A stretch of DNA of 6,047 bases, taken from the NCBI GenBank assembly GCA_028281485.1, contig JANQJT010000115.1, positions 1 through 6,047 of the forward strand, in the 5' to 3' direction. Under the pieces are notes generated by a model. That model had not been told where the DNA came from. It was given only the letters and a program-made list of their open reading frames with translations, and did no database searches. Below are positions 5,619-6,047 of this stretch, one piece after another. The stretch comes from Phycisphaeraceae bacterium. Lineage in GTDB: Bacteria > Planctomycetota > Phycisphaerae > Phycisphaerales > Zrk34. Both the position numbers and the translations under genes were made by a program. Every line of letters starts with the position of its first letter. The stretch's first letter is position 1.

Positions 5619-6047
5619 ATGAAAACGCAAGAGAGAGAAAGACGTACGAGACGCGGTATTGTGATGATGGCCCTGATGGGTTGCGCGGCGATGGCCGGCG
5701 TGGCGCTGGGCGGGCCCGAGGACGCCCAGGTCGTGCACGGCACGGCCGCGATTGAGCAGAGCGGCGCGATCACCAACATCACGACCAGCCAACAGGCGAT
5801 CATCAACTACAGCCAGTTCAACATCGGCGCGGGCGAGACGGTGAACTTCGTTCAGCCCAACGCCCAGTCGCGCGTGTTGAACCGCATCAACGGTCTGCAG
5901 CCGACGCAGATCGCCGGCACGCTCAACGCCAACGGGACGGTGTACTTCATCAACCCGCAGGGCGTGCGGTTCCACAACGGTGCGGTGGTGAACGTGGGCG
6001 GCATCTACGCCGCGGCGGGCACGATGAGCGACGCGGACTTCCTGGCG
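5619..6047 (+). CDS. TpsA exoprotein, N-terminal part with haemagglutinin-type TPS domain (3' partial)
   Basis: The 143 visible residues are the start of a large secreted protein cut by the right window edge; the frame is open to the last base. A long basic start (KTQERERRTRR) precedes a hydrophobic core (about 14-30), with likely signal peptidase cleavage after A29-L30-G31. Residues about 36-143 match the filamentous-haemagglutinin N-terminal secretion (TPS) domain: IINYSQFNIGAGETVNFVQP (61-80), SRVLNRINGLQPTQIAGTL (84-102), NGTVYFINPQGVRFHNGA (105-122; the NPQG stands where FhaB-like proteins have NPNG) and VVNVGGIYA. This domain folds as a right-handed beta-helix and is recognised by the POTRA domains of TpsB for export. 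The passenger, whether adhesin, haemolysin, enzyme or toxin, lies beyond the window and cannot be named. The start is fixed by AGGAG six bases upstream. Confidence 0.93.
   Translation, partial: MKTQERERRTRRGIVMMALMGCAAMAGVALGGPEDAQVVHGTAAIEQSGAITNITTSQQAIINYSQFNIGAGETVNFVQPNAQSRVLNRINGLQPTQIAGTLNANGTVYFINPQGVRFHNGAVVNVGGIYAAAGTMSDADFLA

Noticed and set aside
5619..5686. Possible lipobox (L-M-G-C at residues 19-22) in the TpsA signal peptide
   Set aside because: Met at the -2 position is atypical, and the hydrophobic stretch continues well past the Cys to a normal ALG cleavage site. TPS cargo proteins normally use an ordinary signal peptide.

Overview
The window looks like a piece of a high-GC planctomycete chromosome, most likely of the Phycisphaerae type. 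The evidence is indirect: two proteins end in PEP-CTERM sorting tails of the planctomycete style (PEP, hydrophobic stretch, RRR), one carries a dockerin-like repeat pair next to a sulfatase domain, and a two-partner secretion (TPS) pair has the divergent sequence seen in that phylum. No marker gene for taxonomy is present, so the assignment is inference.

Layout, all on the + strand: (1) 1-2051, the C-terminal part of a secreted multidomain sulfatase, cut by the left window edge. It runs sulfatase, beta-rich module, DNRLRE-like domain, second beta-rich module, two dockerin-like EF-hand repeats, PEP-CTERM. A strong intrinsic terminator follows at 2079-2106. (2) 2253-2630, a small lipoprotein of unknown function. 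(3) 2631-2877, a 247-base gap with promoter-like elements. (4) 2878-3588, a stand-alone proprotein-convertase P-domain protein with a signal peptide and a PEP-CTERM tail. (5) 3667-5601, a TpsB/FhaC-type outer-membrane transporter of the Omp85 superfamily. (6) 5619-6047, the start of its TpsA partner, with a signal peptide and a filamentous-haemagglutinin-type TPS domain, cut by the right edge.

Every gene encodes a predicted exported protein. The TpsB and TpsA genes are 17 bases apart and almost certainly form an operon: TpsB should carry TpsA across the outer membrane after recognising its N-terminal TPS domain. No clear terminator lies between the P-domain gene and tpsB, so the P-domain protein could be a third member of that unit. 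The sulfatase is closed off by its own terminator and is probably a separate unit, perhaps for desulfating algal-type polysaccharides.

There is no gene-free stretch over 300 bases. I saw no tRNA, rRNA, CRISPR array, insertion sequence or phage gene.
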